A stretch of 64,000 bases of DNA, from NCBI GenBank assembly GCA_014925825.1, contig JACGCK010000167.1, positions 33,290 through 97,289 on the forward strand. Reading direction: 5' to 3'. Positions 1 to 11,800 of this stretch are shown one piece after another (within the stretch, counting starts at the first letter, position 1; each line of letters opens with the position of its first letter). The DNA comes from Pholiota molesta. Lineage: Eukaryota; Basidiomycota; Agaricomycetes; Agaricales; Strophariaceae. A model generated the notes under the pieces. It worked only from the letters and a program-made list of their open reading frames with translations, did not search any database and had not been told where the DNA came from. A program made the position numbers and the translations under genes.

Positions 1-1900
1 GCATGAATTGCAAAACTATTTGAATGTTAGAATCTGGCCCATTTGATATCTTTGTGTTAACGTTGTGTGATGAGTGGCCACATCCACTTCCCCGATTTCT
101 ATAAAAGCGCGGCGTGCAAAAGACACTTGAATACCCCAGAATGAATTTTTATCACAGCCGCCCCTCGCTCTCCTTTCTTGCTCCCTTCCATTTTAGCTGT
201 TCGCGTTTCTCGCTGCCTTTATGTCCTCCATCACCCCCACTTCCTGCCTGCATAAGCGCCTGTGCTGTCTACTCTCATTATTTTGACCGAAGTAGGGCTC
301 CCATCGTGCGTGATGCATGTAATATATGCAATTTACGCAGCTTTACCCTTGGAATATATTCCAGAGTGGTTGCAGGCGCTTGGTCCCTTGACGGTGGAGA
401 TTATAAGATATCGGACGTGCATTCAGATTGCTTAATGCCGCCGTTGAGATGAGGTTGTTGAATATACCTTTACATTTTTACTGGTTCTTTGGCAATTCTT
501 TGCCTAGCGCTGGAGGGCCTCAGCTCTAGATCTAGCTTCCGCTTCGGAATTCCCATTCCCATTGCCACTTATCTGTTTTATACACTTTTTGATGTGCATC
601 ATATGTACTTTCCGACCCCCTTACTGTCATGAACAGCCTTATTTTGTACAGTGAAAATGCATTCGAAGGTCGAACAACTGCAAGCCAATGTGGTCGACAT
701 ATAGGGGCAAATAGCGTGACTCTGGCATTCTAAATTTGGCACAAGAGTGTGACGGCGCGGCTCACCCTCGTCAACGTTACTAACTTGAACTCAACTCTCT
801 CAGCAATCTACCAGGCTCTACATAGATCTCACATGTACTACAACGACCATGCCTATCGTCCACGTCTGTCTCCGATATACCTCTGGATGAGTGGTCAATC
901 AGCTACGATTGACAAACTGACCTCGACCTTGCAACTTTGTTGCAACTCGCTTAGTTTTCCTTTGCGGGTACTGGTCAAAAAGTCCGGAAACCTGCGAGAC
1001 TTGCACAAACTCTTTTGTAAAGACGCCTGATGACGCCTGTACCCTTGCAGCGAATTTTGGGGTTCTTTATCTTCTATATGGCTTCATAAACCTGTGCCAT
1101 GCTCCCCCTGTTTGGTCGGCACACTTGTTCGAGCATTTTTGTTGCTTCTTCGGCCTTGGGCATTGAACTCATTACAATTATGTCCCTCTATCTATGTCTG
1201 CCTCTTTTTAAACGAAAAACGAGTAGCAGACTTGACTGTTTCTCATATTGCTCTGGACTATATGTTTGCACTTACGAAGCAAAATTCGGATATCCATACT
1301 CACAACTTGCGCTAGTCTCGCTATATGTCTTGGGTACCATATTAGATCCTCCCGTTATTCGGTCTCCTGCCCCAAAATAAATTCTCCAACAGAATTCTGT
1401 CTCCCTAGCCTATTAGCCCACATATGGACCACCGAGGTTTTGTCCTTTTTTTCCCCGCATCAATCCAAGCGCAACGCCAGGCAACGCCCATGGCTTCTGC
1501 ATCTTACCGATGAAATTTGATGTCCGACATTGGACCCTTCGCATCCTTTATCTATTTCAAGCAGGGCAGAACAGGGAAGAACCCGAGCACCGCAAATCCC
1601 ACACCATCGCCGCCTTAGACGCACCGGAAAATCCCTAAATATTTTGCTTGAAAACGCCTTTTTGGAGCTATGTAGACAAATTTGTGGGTCTGAAGGTATG
1701 CGACCATGTGTATCACTCGCTGCGTACCGGTCTACCACTCCCTTGGAAGGAGGTCTGGAGCCAAACAGGACCATCCACTCAAAAATCTATATAAACTCCC
1801 TGCTTCCCTCGTCCTCTCTCTATCTCAAACGACGACCATCTCTGTCTTCGAGCCGCTCTGCACTGGGTGATTTCACCAAATCATCACTCCTTACCGCACA
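1..1900. other. No convincing gene
   Basis: Several short open frames exist on both strands, but none shows a recognisable domain, a consistent splice pattern or a clear codon bias. A TATA-like TATAAAA lies at 100-106 and a pyrimidine-rich stretch with TATATAAAC near 1789, the latter about 120 bases before the possible small gene at 1911. I see nothing else to support here. Confidence 0.4.
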
Positions 1901-1910
1901 TTATATCGCC

Positions 1911-2689
1911 CATGCCCACTGCCAACTCAGTGAAAAGATCGGTCGTCGTCCCAGGCGGGTGATCATGCACTCATCGTGAGTGCTTGTTCCTCCTTATCTG
2001 ATGCTTGGACACTTCTAACGATTTATGTTATAGACGCGGGTAGTCTGAAAACACTGGACTGTCCTGCATGCACCCTACCCAACTACCACTGGCATACGCC
2101 TTCTTGGCTACGCCACATCATAACATTGAATCACGGAAACGTGTCGCATACCCAACGCTAGGTGTGCGTAGCGGACGATGAGGCTTCAATCGTACGTGCT
2201 TGCGATGGCCTCTAAGCTTTTCTGATTTGATCGCTCCCGTAGATTTATCACTCGGCGCTCATCGTCCCCTTCTTGTTTTCTACTGGTCCTGCCGACTCAG
2301 CTAACCTCTCGAACGGGTCATATTTCAAGGTCAGACATGAACCAGTAGAAGACGCAGCAGGTTATTATAACAGGTACTTTATTTCTTCATTCTTACATTT
2401 TATCTCTGCTCATGCGTTTGAATAACCTAGATGACAATGCCTGTTTCGTTTGCTATGATTTTGTTCACCTTTCAAATTCTCCAACACCGTTTTATTCTTT
2501 TTTTATCATCTTTCTCATTCGGCCATTGCCCCCTGTCACCCCATCATACGAATTCGAGAAGACGTTTGGGATCTTCAAAACACAGGACGGATTGAGGTCC
2601 AGGGCCCCTTGGGGTTCTTGGCCGAAGGCAATATTCCCGGCTACCGCCAGAGTCCTACCAGGCTCTGCTATGTAGGTATAGCCGGGTGA
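1911..2689 (+). pseudogene. Possible small gene with broken reading frame, unknown function
   Basis: Pieces that look coding line up on the plus strand. There is an ATG at 1911; a piece ending ...DHALI before a GTGAGT donor; a piece starting SENTGLSCMHPTQLPLAYAF after an acceptor near 2049; a piece VADDEASI ending at a GTACGT donor near 2191; then IYHSALIVPFLFSTGPADS and a last piece containing LGFLAEGNIPGYRQSP that ends in TGA at about 2689. The pieces are not in one frame: the first needs a shift in a GGCGGG run near 1960 and the second near 2165, and I could not find the last acceptor. I do not recognise the family. It could be a decayed gene, a gene hit by consensus errors, or my mis-splicing. 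Confidence 0.33.
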
Positions 2690-4320
2690 GCGCCGTCTCG
2701 TTCTCGCCATTTATGTGCAGAGTTGAAGGGCCTTTCCACCCTCACCCTCCGGGGCGGAATAGAACGCATGGAGCAGGCTCCTCTGGCTTATGATAATTCG
2801 GGCATGAGGAGCAGAGTTCTGTGATGGTTTTGACAATGTTAAAGTGGCAATGGTTTTCGAATCATCTTTACCTTCTTTTCTTTTTACACCAAACCTATTT
2901 CAATACATTTAGTCTACCCCCGAAAGGGGCCAATGCGCTTTGGCGCCTGTGTGACTTAAGATTTCAAGCTGCGCACCGCGCGATCCTAGGTCTGCTTGAG
3001 CCGTCAGCGCGTTTTTATCCTTGCAAGCCTCAAGCCTCACTGAGGCCTCAACCATGATTCACGCTTCAGACCTTCCGAGTCGATCGAAGTTGGGCTGAAG
3101 ATGACAGACAGACGCTACGAACAAACTAGATATCTATTACCGATCGGTTCCGAATCTAGTGTTACGACGATTCAGCTGCCTTAAGCTCGAGGCCTGTCGC
3201 AGAGAAAGCTAGGGACTCGGGCAAGTAACAAGTGATAAGAAATTCCCGTTGGTTTTGGATGGCTCGAACCGCTCGTCCGATACACCTGACAACCAAATTT
3301 TGCCGCCGTATTACTATCAGCTCGTAGACACAGCGAGCACAAGCAGGTGGGTGTTGGCCATCCGCAGCCACTGAAATTCCAAATTTCGTTCGATAATCTA
3401 ACGTAAGCGAAAATCTCGGAGCTACCTAAAAATTACAATCTGACTGATTTTATGGTCAATTTTATGGTAGTATTATCGGATGGGAAGCAATCATACTGGA
3501 CACGACACCATGGACATCAACCGAGATAAGATTGGGGAGCCAGCCAGGCCTTGTTTTAATTTAAATTTGCACATAGTCCATTCACCGAACGCGCGAATCT
3601 CTGCATTTGATCAACCCACAAGCTCACAGAATAGAAATCGTACCCTTTGGATTCACCACAGACTTTCGAAACATCTTTTTAATCGGCTGTGGGTCACTAC
3701 AACGCTCTCCCCGTTCCAATCGTCCTTTTTCCGAGTTCGCCGCATCTTTATTCTCGGGTGCTTTCTATGCAGTTTGATGAACAATCAGAGTGTTTGAGAG
3801 ATCGGGGTAAGTACAAAAGTTTAATTATGTCGGTGGTAAATAAGCTCCGACTGGCCGTATCACTACATAAGCCCGCCGGATTGAAGTAGTCGCATAGTAA
3901 AAATGGGGGGATAGAAAGAACATAGCATGAAGAAAGTACATCGGAGTACATCGCGTATATCAGAAATTTGAAAGGCCCAACCAGCTATATCACCACCACC
4001 ACATAGAAAGAAGCCCAGCGCTCGTTGTGGAACGCGAGAAAGACGGAAGTGAAGAAGGGTTTTAAATAACAGTATAAACAACAACGAAGAAAACAAAAAC
4101 AAAAAACAAAGATATACGCAGAAGAAAAAAATGCGGGAGCAGAAAAGGGTGATTTTCAAATAATGATAATCTAGGGTATAAATAACCTCGACATCAAAGA
4201 TTGTTCAGTTGTTCCAGTCGTACACGTTCGCCAGGCCTTCCTATAGATTAAACAGTACACAGCTGCTCCACCTCCATATGAGCATCAAGCACCTGTTATC
4301 GCACGGTGAAAAAAAACCCG
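2690..4320. other. Intergenic, no gene seen
   Basis: AT-rich to mixed sequence with short ORFs only. The segment 3900-4320 lies downstream of the stop of the minus-strand SH3 protein gene and is probably its 3' untranslated region and terminator area. No repeats or RNA genes were recognised. Confidence 0.4.
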
Positions 4321-4324
4321 CACC

Positions 4325-6217
4325 TTAGAACGCACTGAACGCGAACGGGCTCTCGCTCGACACCGTATGCGTCGACTCCGCGTAGTTGCTCACGCGCTTC
4401 ACGGCGAAGAACGACGGCAGGCTCTGCCCGGGCTCGCGGAGGCAGTCGATCGGGATGAGCCCCTTCCCGCAGTTTCCGGCGGCGCCGGTCCCGTCAGCCG
4501 CGGACGACGACGACGACGACGACGACACCTTCTCGACGAGCGCCCAGCCGTCATCGAAAGTCTGCAGCACGCGCACGCCGTCGTCGGGCGCGACGCGGAG
4601 CTCGTCCGTGAGGCTGGGGTTGAACGGGCGCTTGATGTACTCCACCTCGGCGAACGCGCCGGCGACGGTTGGGGGGGCGGCGGCGGCGGCGGGGACGGGG
4701 ACGGGGACGAGGGCCGGGGCGGGGGTGGGGGTTGGCTGGGTATCTTCGAAGGGGTTGTTGTCGGCGAAGGGGTTCGCCACCGGCTCAGCGCCGATGGGCG
4801 AGACCAGCGCGGGGGCTGGGAAGGTCGGGCCCGGGATGGGGGGTATTATTTCTCCGTACGAGGTGTAAGGAGAGATTGTCGGGCTTTTGTTGTTGTAGTT
4901 AAGTGTCGCGGTTGTCGCAGTGCTGGATGGGCGCGAGTACCCGGAAGTGCGATCGCCCGCGGGGTCGGGGGGTTTAGGGAATGCGAATGATTCCGACGGG
5001 GAGAACGGGCGGACGGACATCGGCGTGCCGACCATCTCGCCGGTGGTCGTGCTGTCTCGGTGGTTGACGACCAAGTACTGCGAGTCGTTGGAACCTTGGC
5101 TGCCAATGGAGAAGCGGGGGTCGTTGCCGAAATGGGACACGTCGATGACCAGGGCGGGCACTCTGCCATCCGTGCGCCCGACTTCGGCCATGGGCGGCAG
5201 AGGCGGGATGATGAAGCTGCCATTCTGAGGCGTGGTCGAGTGGTCGACGGTGGTCGCGAAGCTGCTACGCGCGGATCGCGAACCGGCGGCGGCGGGGATA
5301 ATTTCTGTGCTGTTTCGATCACCGTCGCCATATGTCTGGGATGTGCGGTTTTTGGTGAACCACCATTTATTCGCGCGGTCATTTCGGCGCGCGCGCTGAC
5401 GGCGTCGGTAGCCTAAAGCCAGCACCGCAAGGAAGAGCAGCACCACAAGAACGATGGCTACGACAACGCCCGCGGAAGTGTGTGACTTGCCAGTGGCCGC
5501 GACGGTGTTGTTTCCTGTCGTTGTACCAGAAGTATTTCCAGAGTCACCGTTTGCTTGAGTAGAAACTGGAAGGCCGTTGGAACCGATCGAAAGAGATCCG
5601 GACGCTGAGCCGGACGAGTTTCCAGATGGGAGGCCACCAGCATTGGCCGTGCCTGGCTCGCCTCCGGCGTTTCCGCCGGATGAGGACGAAGACCCATCAC
5701 TCCCTGGATTGCCAGACGTGCTCAGGTTGGTGCCAGTGGCGGTACTTCCTGCAGAAGCGGTACCGCTCGGGGATGCACCGCTCTGGGTGGCGGAAGGAGA
5801 GGATGCGTCGGCGGTGCTGGTGCTTGCGCCTCCGGAAGGCTGGGCTGCACCGGACGAGGCCGGGTCTCCACCGCCCGCTGATCCAGAGCCGCCGGTGCTG
5901 CCTGTGCCAGAGCCTGAGCTGCCTGTATCGCCTGAACCGCTGGAACCACCTGAACCGGTTGAAGGCGTGCTAGATGCCGCTGGTGATGAAGGAGTGGGGG
6001 TGGAAGCTGCAGGCGCGGTAGTGGGTGTGGAGCTTGGAGTTTTGCTTGAGCTTGGGCTTCCGCCAACAATAGGTGATAAGATAGGGCTCAAAACAGGGAT
6101 AGAAGGGAGAGGAAGTGGGAGGTTAATCAGAGAGGGGTCGCGCGCTTCAATTTCTTCGTCATTCATGAGCGCGCGCCTGAGGATGGTGTGTCGGCCGGAT
6201 TGTCGTGCCATATGCAT
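4325..6217 (-). CDS. Single-pass membrane protein with Ser/Gly-rich ectodomain and C-terminal SH3 domain
   Basis: This is an uninterrupted 630-codon frame starting with ATG at 6217. Residues about 50-245 are very rich in Ser, Gly, Thr and Ala, as in heavily O-glycosylated fungal wall-facing ectodomains. One strong hydrophobic helix (about 249-270, core VVVAIVLVVLLFLAVLALGY) is followed at once by a basic stop-transfer stretch (RRRQRARR), so the C-terminus should be cytosolic. After a Pro/Ser-rich linker, residues about 520-600 form an SH3-like domain with an ELRV...DDGW(A)LVEK...GLIP pattern, ending just before the C-terminus. The architecture (Ser-rich ectodomain, one helix, SH3) suggests a cell-surface sensor or polarity adaptor, like Mid2/Wsc or Sho1 in layout only. 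No classical signal peptide is seen, so it may insert as a type III protein. The specific partner is unknown. Confidence 0.75.
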   Translation of the reverse strand: MHMARQSGRHTILRRALMNDEEIEARDPSLINLPLPLPSIPVLSPILSPIVGGSPSSSKTPSSTPTTAPAASTPTPSSPAASSTPSTGSGGSSGSGDTGSSGSGTGSTGGSGSAGGGDPASSGAAQPSGGASTSTADASSPSATQSGASPSGTASAGSTATGTNLSTSGNPGSDGSSSSSGGNAGGEPGTANAGGLPSGNSSGSASGSLSIGSNGLPVSTQANGDSGNTSGTTTGNNTVAATGKSHTSAGVVVAIVLVVLLFLAVLALGYRRRQRARRNDRANKWWFTKNRTSQTYGDGDRNSTEIIPAAAGSRSARSSFATTVDHSTTPQNGSFIIPPLPPMAEVGRTDGRVPALVIDVSHFGNDPRFSIGSQGSNDSQYLVVNHRDSTTTGEMVGTPMSVRPFSPSESFAFPKPPDPAGDRTSGYSRPSSTATTATLNYNNKSPTISPYTSYGEIIPPIPGPTFPAPALVSPIGAEPVANPFADNNPFEDTQPTPTPAPALVPVPVPAAAAAPPTVAGAFAEVEYIKRPFNPSLTDELRVAPDDGVRVLQTFDDGWALVEKVSSSSSSSSAADGTGAAGNCGKGLIPIDCLREPGQSLPSFFAVKRVSNYAESTHTVSSESPFAFSAF

Positions 6218-7029
6218 AGCTAGGCAGCGGTGGGGAGAGGGGGTATAAGTATTCGGAAAGGGGTAACAGGAATAGAGAACGAGAAAGTGAACGAGTGTGG
6301 GTACGTCTTAAAAGACGAGGAAAATTGGAGAGAAGACTCTCAAAGAGCCAGGGAATGGCGTATGAGACGAGGGAGTGAAGGAGAAAAGGTGCGTCTATTC
6401 ATTTTCCTGATAATAAACAAGTCTCCATTTGTTGAGAGAATGTGTTGTGGGAAGATTTATCTCCGACGCTAACCTAAAGGGGGAAACTGATGGGAATAGC
6501 TATCAATAGCCGCAACGCTCAACCGTACAAAACCTTGTGCCTCTCATGATCACTCCACTTTTTGATAGACTTTATACCTCTCTCTTCACCATCGTTACAG
6601 CTTTTTGTAAAACACAACACTTGCCATATTTTCCACAACCTCGTGTAGACTCCTCCACTGCTTTGTGCCCCGGAAAGCCTCTCCTTTGACTGGACGTTGC
6701 CAATGGATTTGATCACAGGCGCCTCACACACAGAGCTGACCCATAATCCGGATGGACATGGTCACTGAGAGGTGAGCATTTGATCATTACATTGTGAAGC
6801 ATATGGCCAGTGGTATTTGACGCGTTCAGGATGTACATCAACTTCGATGTAGCAATGTTTCTGTTCTCTGACATATGTCTGGAGAACGAGTCGTGGGTGG
6901 GAGATTACACGAATTTCTCCCATGATTTTCCATCCCCTACTCGAACTCAGGCTGGAGGCCGCCTCATCATCGGTGACTATAATCAGTGAATACTGAGACC
7001 GTATTTATACTTGGCGCTATGTGAATCGT
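6218..7029. other. Promoter side of the SH3 gene, no gene seen
   Basis: This lies upstream of the minus-strand SH3 protein gene and ends at the left boundary of the Ngaro-type element. No ORF with a recognisable product was found, and no repeat shared with the element was found outside its terminus at 7030. Confidence 0.4.
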
Positions 7030-7148
7030 CCAATGATCACGAGGCATGGATCACGCAGTGAGTAGGGGGTTTGAGCGCTCGGCGGCTGTTGGCCAGCCGA
7101 GCGCCCATATTTTAGATATTTTATTGTGAGTGGAGATTGAGGTACAGC
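7030..7148. repeat. Ngaro terminal repeat Y2 (outer 3' end)
   Basis: This 119-bp direct repeat is the same as 7478-7596 over its whole length. It runs from ccaatgatcacg to ggtacagc on the plus strand and forms the outer 3' boundary of the element. An 82-bp spacer separates it from X2. Confidence 0.9.
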
Positions 7149-7229
7149 GCCGTAAACGACAAGTACATGATAATAAAGGAAGCAGTCTGAAAGATCTGAA
7201 CACGATAAAAATAGGGATGTGGTGGGGGG

Positions 7230-7477
7230 GTAGCGAAGAAATACGGCCTCTGGAACTGAGACTGACGATGAGAAGAGAGAGTCAAGGGGCCTGTGACCTT
7301 TGGGAAATTTTGTAGGCCAGGCGGGTTATCGATAATCCCGGCGCACGGTTCAGCTCTTGGGCAGAACGGCCGTGAGTACGCCATGGCTCACAGGCACGTG
7401 ACGATAAGGACAGTCTCCGCGTACCAGAGGCCTCAGCCGTTCTCATTGGACTTGGGTAAGTCAAGACTTAAGCTCGA
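7230..7477. repeat. Ngaro split repeat X2 (internal copy)
   Basis: This 248-bp direct repeat is the same as 12081-12328. It begins gtagcgaagaaatacgg and ends cttaagctcga, where it abuts the Y1 repeat directly at 7477/7478. Short ORFs inside it are repeat-borne and are not genes. Confidence 0.92.
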
Positions 7478-7596
7478 CCAATGATCACGAGGCATGGATC
7501 ACGCAGTGAGTAGGGGGTTTGAGCGCTCGGCGGCTGTTGGCCAGCCGAGCGCCCATATTTTAGATATTTTATTGTGAGTGGAGATTGAGGTACAGC
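7478..7596. repeat. Ngaro split repeat Y1 (internal copy)
   Basis: This is the second 119-bp copy of the Y repeat and directly abuts X2. In the element's sense the order is body, Y1, X2, spacer, Y2, the canonical Ngaro arrangement. Confidence 0.9.
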
Positions 7597-7815
7597 TAAA
7601 AACGACCTTTTTTTTTTTTTTTTTATAAGATGAGCAGCGCAGCTGCGATGTGAGGAGCAAGCGGAAAGAACAGGAAAATAAAGGAAACAGAAGGGACAAG
7701 GAGTTGGGGTTGTAAGAGCGAAAGGAAGAAGCAGAGAAGTAGAAAGGAAACAGAAACATTCCCCGTTTCACGTAGAGGGGGATATGGTATGCGGAAGAGG
7801 GGACGGAATCACAGC

Positions 7816-8819
7816 TCACGGCCCGGGATTAGCGCCCGTGTTTCGCGCGAACAGTAGCGCCTGGATCAAGACGGGATTTTTGCGTATGTAAATTTGGAAG
7901 CTGTTGCTCGCCCAACGGCCCATGGCCTGTATGATGGAAGGAGCGGCGCCATTCTCAGCGAGAGATGTGGCACCTCCGGCGCGCATGGAGTGGCCCGACA
8001 CATCCTGGTCGAAAAGGCGCCGGAGCCTGTTGATGAAGAAGGAGCGGGTAGGGACTTCGCCGGCTTGGGTGAGCCACAAGGGGGAAGCGAGAGGAAAGGC
8101 GGCGTCGCGGGCGTGCAGGTAGTCAAGGAAATGCGCTAGGGGATTATGACGGACTTGGAAGGCACGGATAACGATGCGATTTCCTTCGAAGAAAGGGTCC
8201 GCTTTGTGGGCAGGCAACAAGAAGGAGTAGTAGTCGACGGAGACGCGAACCGACGAGCGTCGGGAAACCTTGCGCCAGTTCCGGAGGGATCGGTCATCAG
8301 GAAAGGCCATCTCTCCCAAACGCAGGAGGCCGAAGAAGCCCGTGAGGAGCATGGCGATGAATAGTTTGTCGTCGAGATGGGGGAAGAGCCATAATGGCGA
8401 AGTGCCTTCTCGAGGTCATCAAGGGTAAGCGCGCGCTTACGCATTGGAGGGGTGTTGCGGAGGCGCATGCAGCCCTGTAGTGAGCGAGAGACAAGCTCCG
8501 ACCTGCGGTTCGCGCGGACGTCCGGGAAGTAGGGTTCGAGCTGTTGACAGATGCCGGACAGGTATGAGTCGACGGAATCAGGTTGGATGTGGTGGCACAT
8601 CCAGACCGTGTAGAGGGAAAGGGTGTCTTTGGTGGGTTCCAAAGGCATGTTGTGGAGGCGAATGAACTCAAGGTAAGAGTTGAGGGCAGAACCATAAGAT
8701 TTCCACGTCGAGGTGTCGATGGCGTGGCCGAGGGCGATAGCGCGCTCGCGCACTAAGCGCTCGTGGGTCCAGACTTCCCGCACGGGTTGCCTGGACCGGA
8801 CGGAAGACCTGATGCTCAT
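7816..8819 (-). CDS. Tyrosine recombinase of the Ngaro-like element (one frame break)
   Basis: This should integrate the circular cDNA of the retrotransposon by site-specific strand exchange. The frame opens with ATG at 8817-8819, overlapping the stop of the upstream polymerase frame as ATGA. The N-terminal half is helical and core-binding-like (STWKSYGSALNSYLEFI). The C-terminal half has catalytic-domain signatures: Arg in LLRLGEM, the H-x-x-R box in GHSMRAGG, a GRW motif and the putative nucleophilic Tyr in QIYIRKNP. The two halves are in different frames: RHYG is followed by SSPIS in the first frame but should continue LFPHLDDKLFIAMLL in the other, so the break is near 8388-8390 and looks like one lost base. 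A programmed shift cannot be excluded. As it stands, the product would lack the catalytic half. Confidence 0.8.
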
Positions 8820-11800
8820 TTTCGTGCTGCCCCCAGCGCCAATGGAGGGGGTTGAAAGTCGAGGAGTTGCAGACCGGGAACCAAGTCAATGGCCTTGCCA
8901 AAGGCCTGGCGAGAAATGGCGTCGGCCACCTCATTTTCTTCTCCGGGGACGTGGAGTACGCGAAGGTCGTGATCGCCCTGAACGAGGATGTCGACGACGA
9001 AACGGAGGAGGCGGTTGTAGGCAGGCTGACAGTGTAGGGAGTTGAATATATTGACCGTGTTCATGTTGTCGGTGTAGACGACAATGCGAGAGCCGTTCGG
9101 GGAGGAAAGGTGAGCGCGGTGAACGGCAGAAGTGACGCTGAGGGCTTCAAAGAAAAAGATGAGGTCGACTGGGACGTTCATGGGAACTGGAGAATAGTAC
9201 CCGACTCGGTGGTCAGGGAACCAAAAACCTAAGCCATCAAGACATGCGTCGCAATAAATGGTGACGTCGGCGAGCGAGGGGTCCCAGGAAGTGGATTTCA
9301 GCAAACGAACACCGGAAGAATGTTCGATAAGGTCGGCTGCCCAGTTGAAGTCCTCGCGGACGGCGTTGTTCACCCAGATACGCTCCCGCGGAGCTAGCTT
9401 CCCGGCAATTTTGGGGTAGACATTGTTAAGCGCGGGTCGAAGGAGCGGGTACACGTTAAGCGCCCAGTTTACCCAACCGGCGAGTACCTGCCACTTCTTC
9501 AGTTTGAATGCGCCGTTGGAGCGTCCTGTCGGCTTGGAACCCCAGAAACGAAGCTCTTCCAGCAGGGAGAGGCGAGAGTCGGCGGGAAGTGTAAGCGTCA
9601 TGTTGTTGGGGTCGACGTCAATCCCTATGATCGTGAGCGGCGACCCGAAAACCTGTTTCTTCTCCACATGGGGGATACCGAGCTCGTCCCAGACCTCCAA
9701 GAGTGCTACCTGCTTGGATGGCATGAGCTTGCGGTAAGGGGCATAGTAAGATAGCTGGTCGGCGAACTCGGCGCCCGACGAGTCGTCGACGTAGGTAAAG
9801 ATACCCAATATGCTCTTGACGTATTTGACAATCCACGCCACGAGAGCATTGACGGACACAAAGTTCCTGTTTGACGCGGAATTGCCGAAGCAGTTGCGGC
9901 GGTCTATGTGACCCTCGCCGTCGACGAAGACTGCCTGTTTGAGCTGCCAGATAGGGTGCATAGGGATGAGTCGATATGCCTCAGCGATGTCGGACTTGAA
10001 CATGACCAGCGGGCGGCTGTCGTACGTGCGCCTGAGTTCGAGGAGATGTTCCCCGATATGCCGCATGTTATCGAGAGGGCAGCCACGGATCCGCTCGGTA
10101 TCGACCATGCTATTCAGAGAGAAACGCCCGGCACTATGGTCGGTGACCAAACGGAAATCGGAGGAGTGAGGCTTCGGCACTGCGTGGATGGGCATGCAAT
10201 ACATGCCAGGGAGGAGAGTCGGTCCGAAGGAGGGCGAGAAACGCCCTTTCGCGATCTCGATGTCGCGTTGGGCACGCAAAAAGGCAGCCTTCGCTTCGTC
10301 TGTGGGAGGGCCCCGGTCTTCAGAGTGAGTGGTGGGGTACTCGCCGATGTGGGTGTCAGCCCATGGCCAGAAACCCTCGCGCAGACCGCGGCACACCGAC
10401 TGAACGAAAGGCTGGTTGGGGTGGGAAGCAAGCAGGCGTTCGAAGACGTCGACATTGATGGGTGTGGTGACGGAAAAAAGGTGTGGGTTTTCTGAAATTG
10501 TCTTCTGGGCGATTGGGTTGTTGAGTTCGTGGGGAGGGACGGGAGGTAGGGGTTCTGCGGTCTCCGTCCACTCAGCAGTGGAAGGGAGGGACGAAGAGTG
10601 TTCGTCCGTCCATACGTTGTATCGGAGGTACCGCGGGATGGCGCCAAAGGCGAGTTTACTGCCTCCCACGCCTGTCGCACTTCTCGCTGGAGTGGTCGGT
10701 CGAGCGACAGATGCGGCAGGCGTGTTGGAATCTGCAGTCGGTCGAGTTGCATCCGGCAGCGGAATTGAAACGGTGGCAGACGGTGGGCTTGTTATTTTTA
10801 GAAGAGCCTCCGGACTGACCCCGCGTTCCTGATCGACCTTTGGCTTCGACCCCGTCAGCCGCGACGATAGCGGCGTAGAGGTGGTGGAAGCGTGATGACG
10901 CGTCGAAGAGGACGCTCCGTTGTCCGCCAGCGACTTCATTTCGGACGGCGATGTCGAACATGATGATGCGCGGGTGGGTGGCGACGATTTTTGCTGCGAA
11001 GAGGCTCTCGATGTAGTCTCCGTAGCTCCGGAGTTCCTGTTCGCGGTGTCTGAAAACGAACCTCGTGGCTTGGACGACCCGATTCCACGCCGAGATCCAG
11101 TCACCGGCAGTTTCGATCCGTTTCTTCGGTTCAGCCAACCCGAAGGTGATCTGAGTATCTCCCACGCGGCCGACATTCTCCTTAGCAGGCTCAGTTCGGT
11201 GGAGATTACTGAAGACCGCGTTGAGGTCGACGGCTTCCCCGCGGATGATGCGCTCCCACTGGGATGTGGGGAAGCCGGAAGGGGCGTGGGCTGAGTTCCT
11301 GATCCAGAACTTGACTTGAGGGATGTCGCGGGCGAACAAGGCAAGGAGTTCTCGATTCTTTCGACAGATAGGGTTATCGGACTCTCTGTTCTCGAGTTCG
11401 TCCTTGTACCAAGGCATGTCGGATAATGCGAGTCGTGGGCGCTTGGAGGATCTATCTCCATCGTCGTCGTCTCCAGGATCGGCGGCGACTGATTTGGCAG
11501 AGAGCTCACTGAGGAGGTCATTGACTCGGCGATCGACATCGGGATCACGCTGGGGTTCGAGGAGTTCTCCCGCGACCTGTCGTTCTTCGCCAAGCTGTTC
11601 TCCATATGGGGCGCCTCGCCTAGCCGACTCAGTAAGGGCCGTTTCGTGGGAGTTGATGGCCGAAAGGTAGAGTTCAAGCGTCTGCTCTTGGGCACGGTCG
11701 CTTGAGTCTGGGTCGTATTCGATCGTTCGAAGGACGAGCGCGATCGCTTTCGGCTTGTTGAGTTGGCCCGAACGGAAGCGGTCAACGATTCCGTCGAGTT

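Noticed and set aside
4367..6248. Several long plus-strand frames of 100-220 codons opposite the SH3 protein gene
   Set aside because: They are GC-rich shadows of the minus-strand gene, with no domains, and the opposite strand has a continuous 630-codon frame with a helix and an SH3 domain.
7121..7464. Short frames repeated identically inside the X repeats
   Set aside because: They occur in both repeat copies, have no domain and lie in probable promoter/leader sequence of the retrotransposon.
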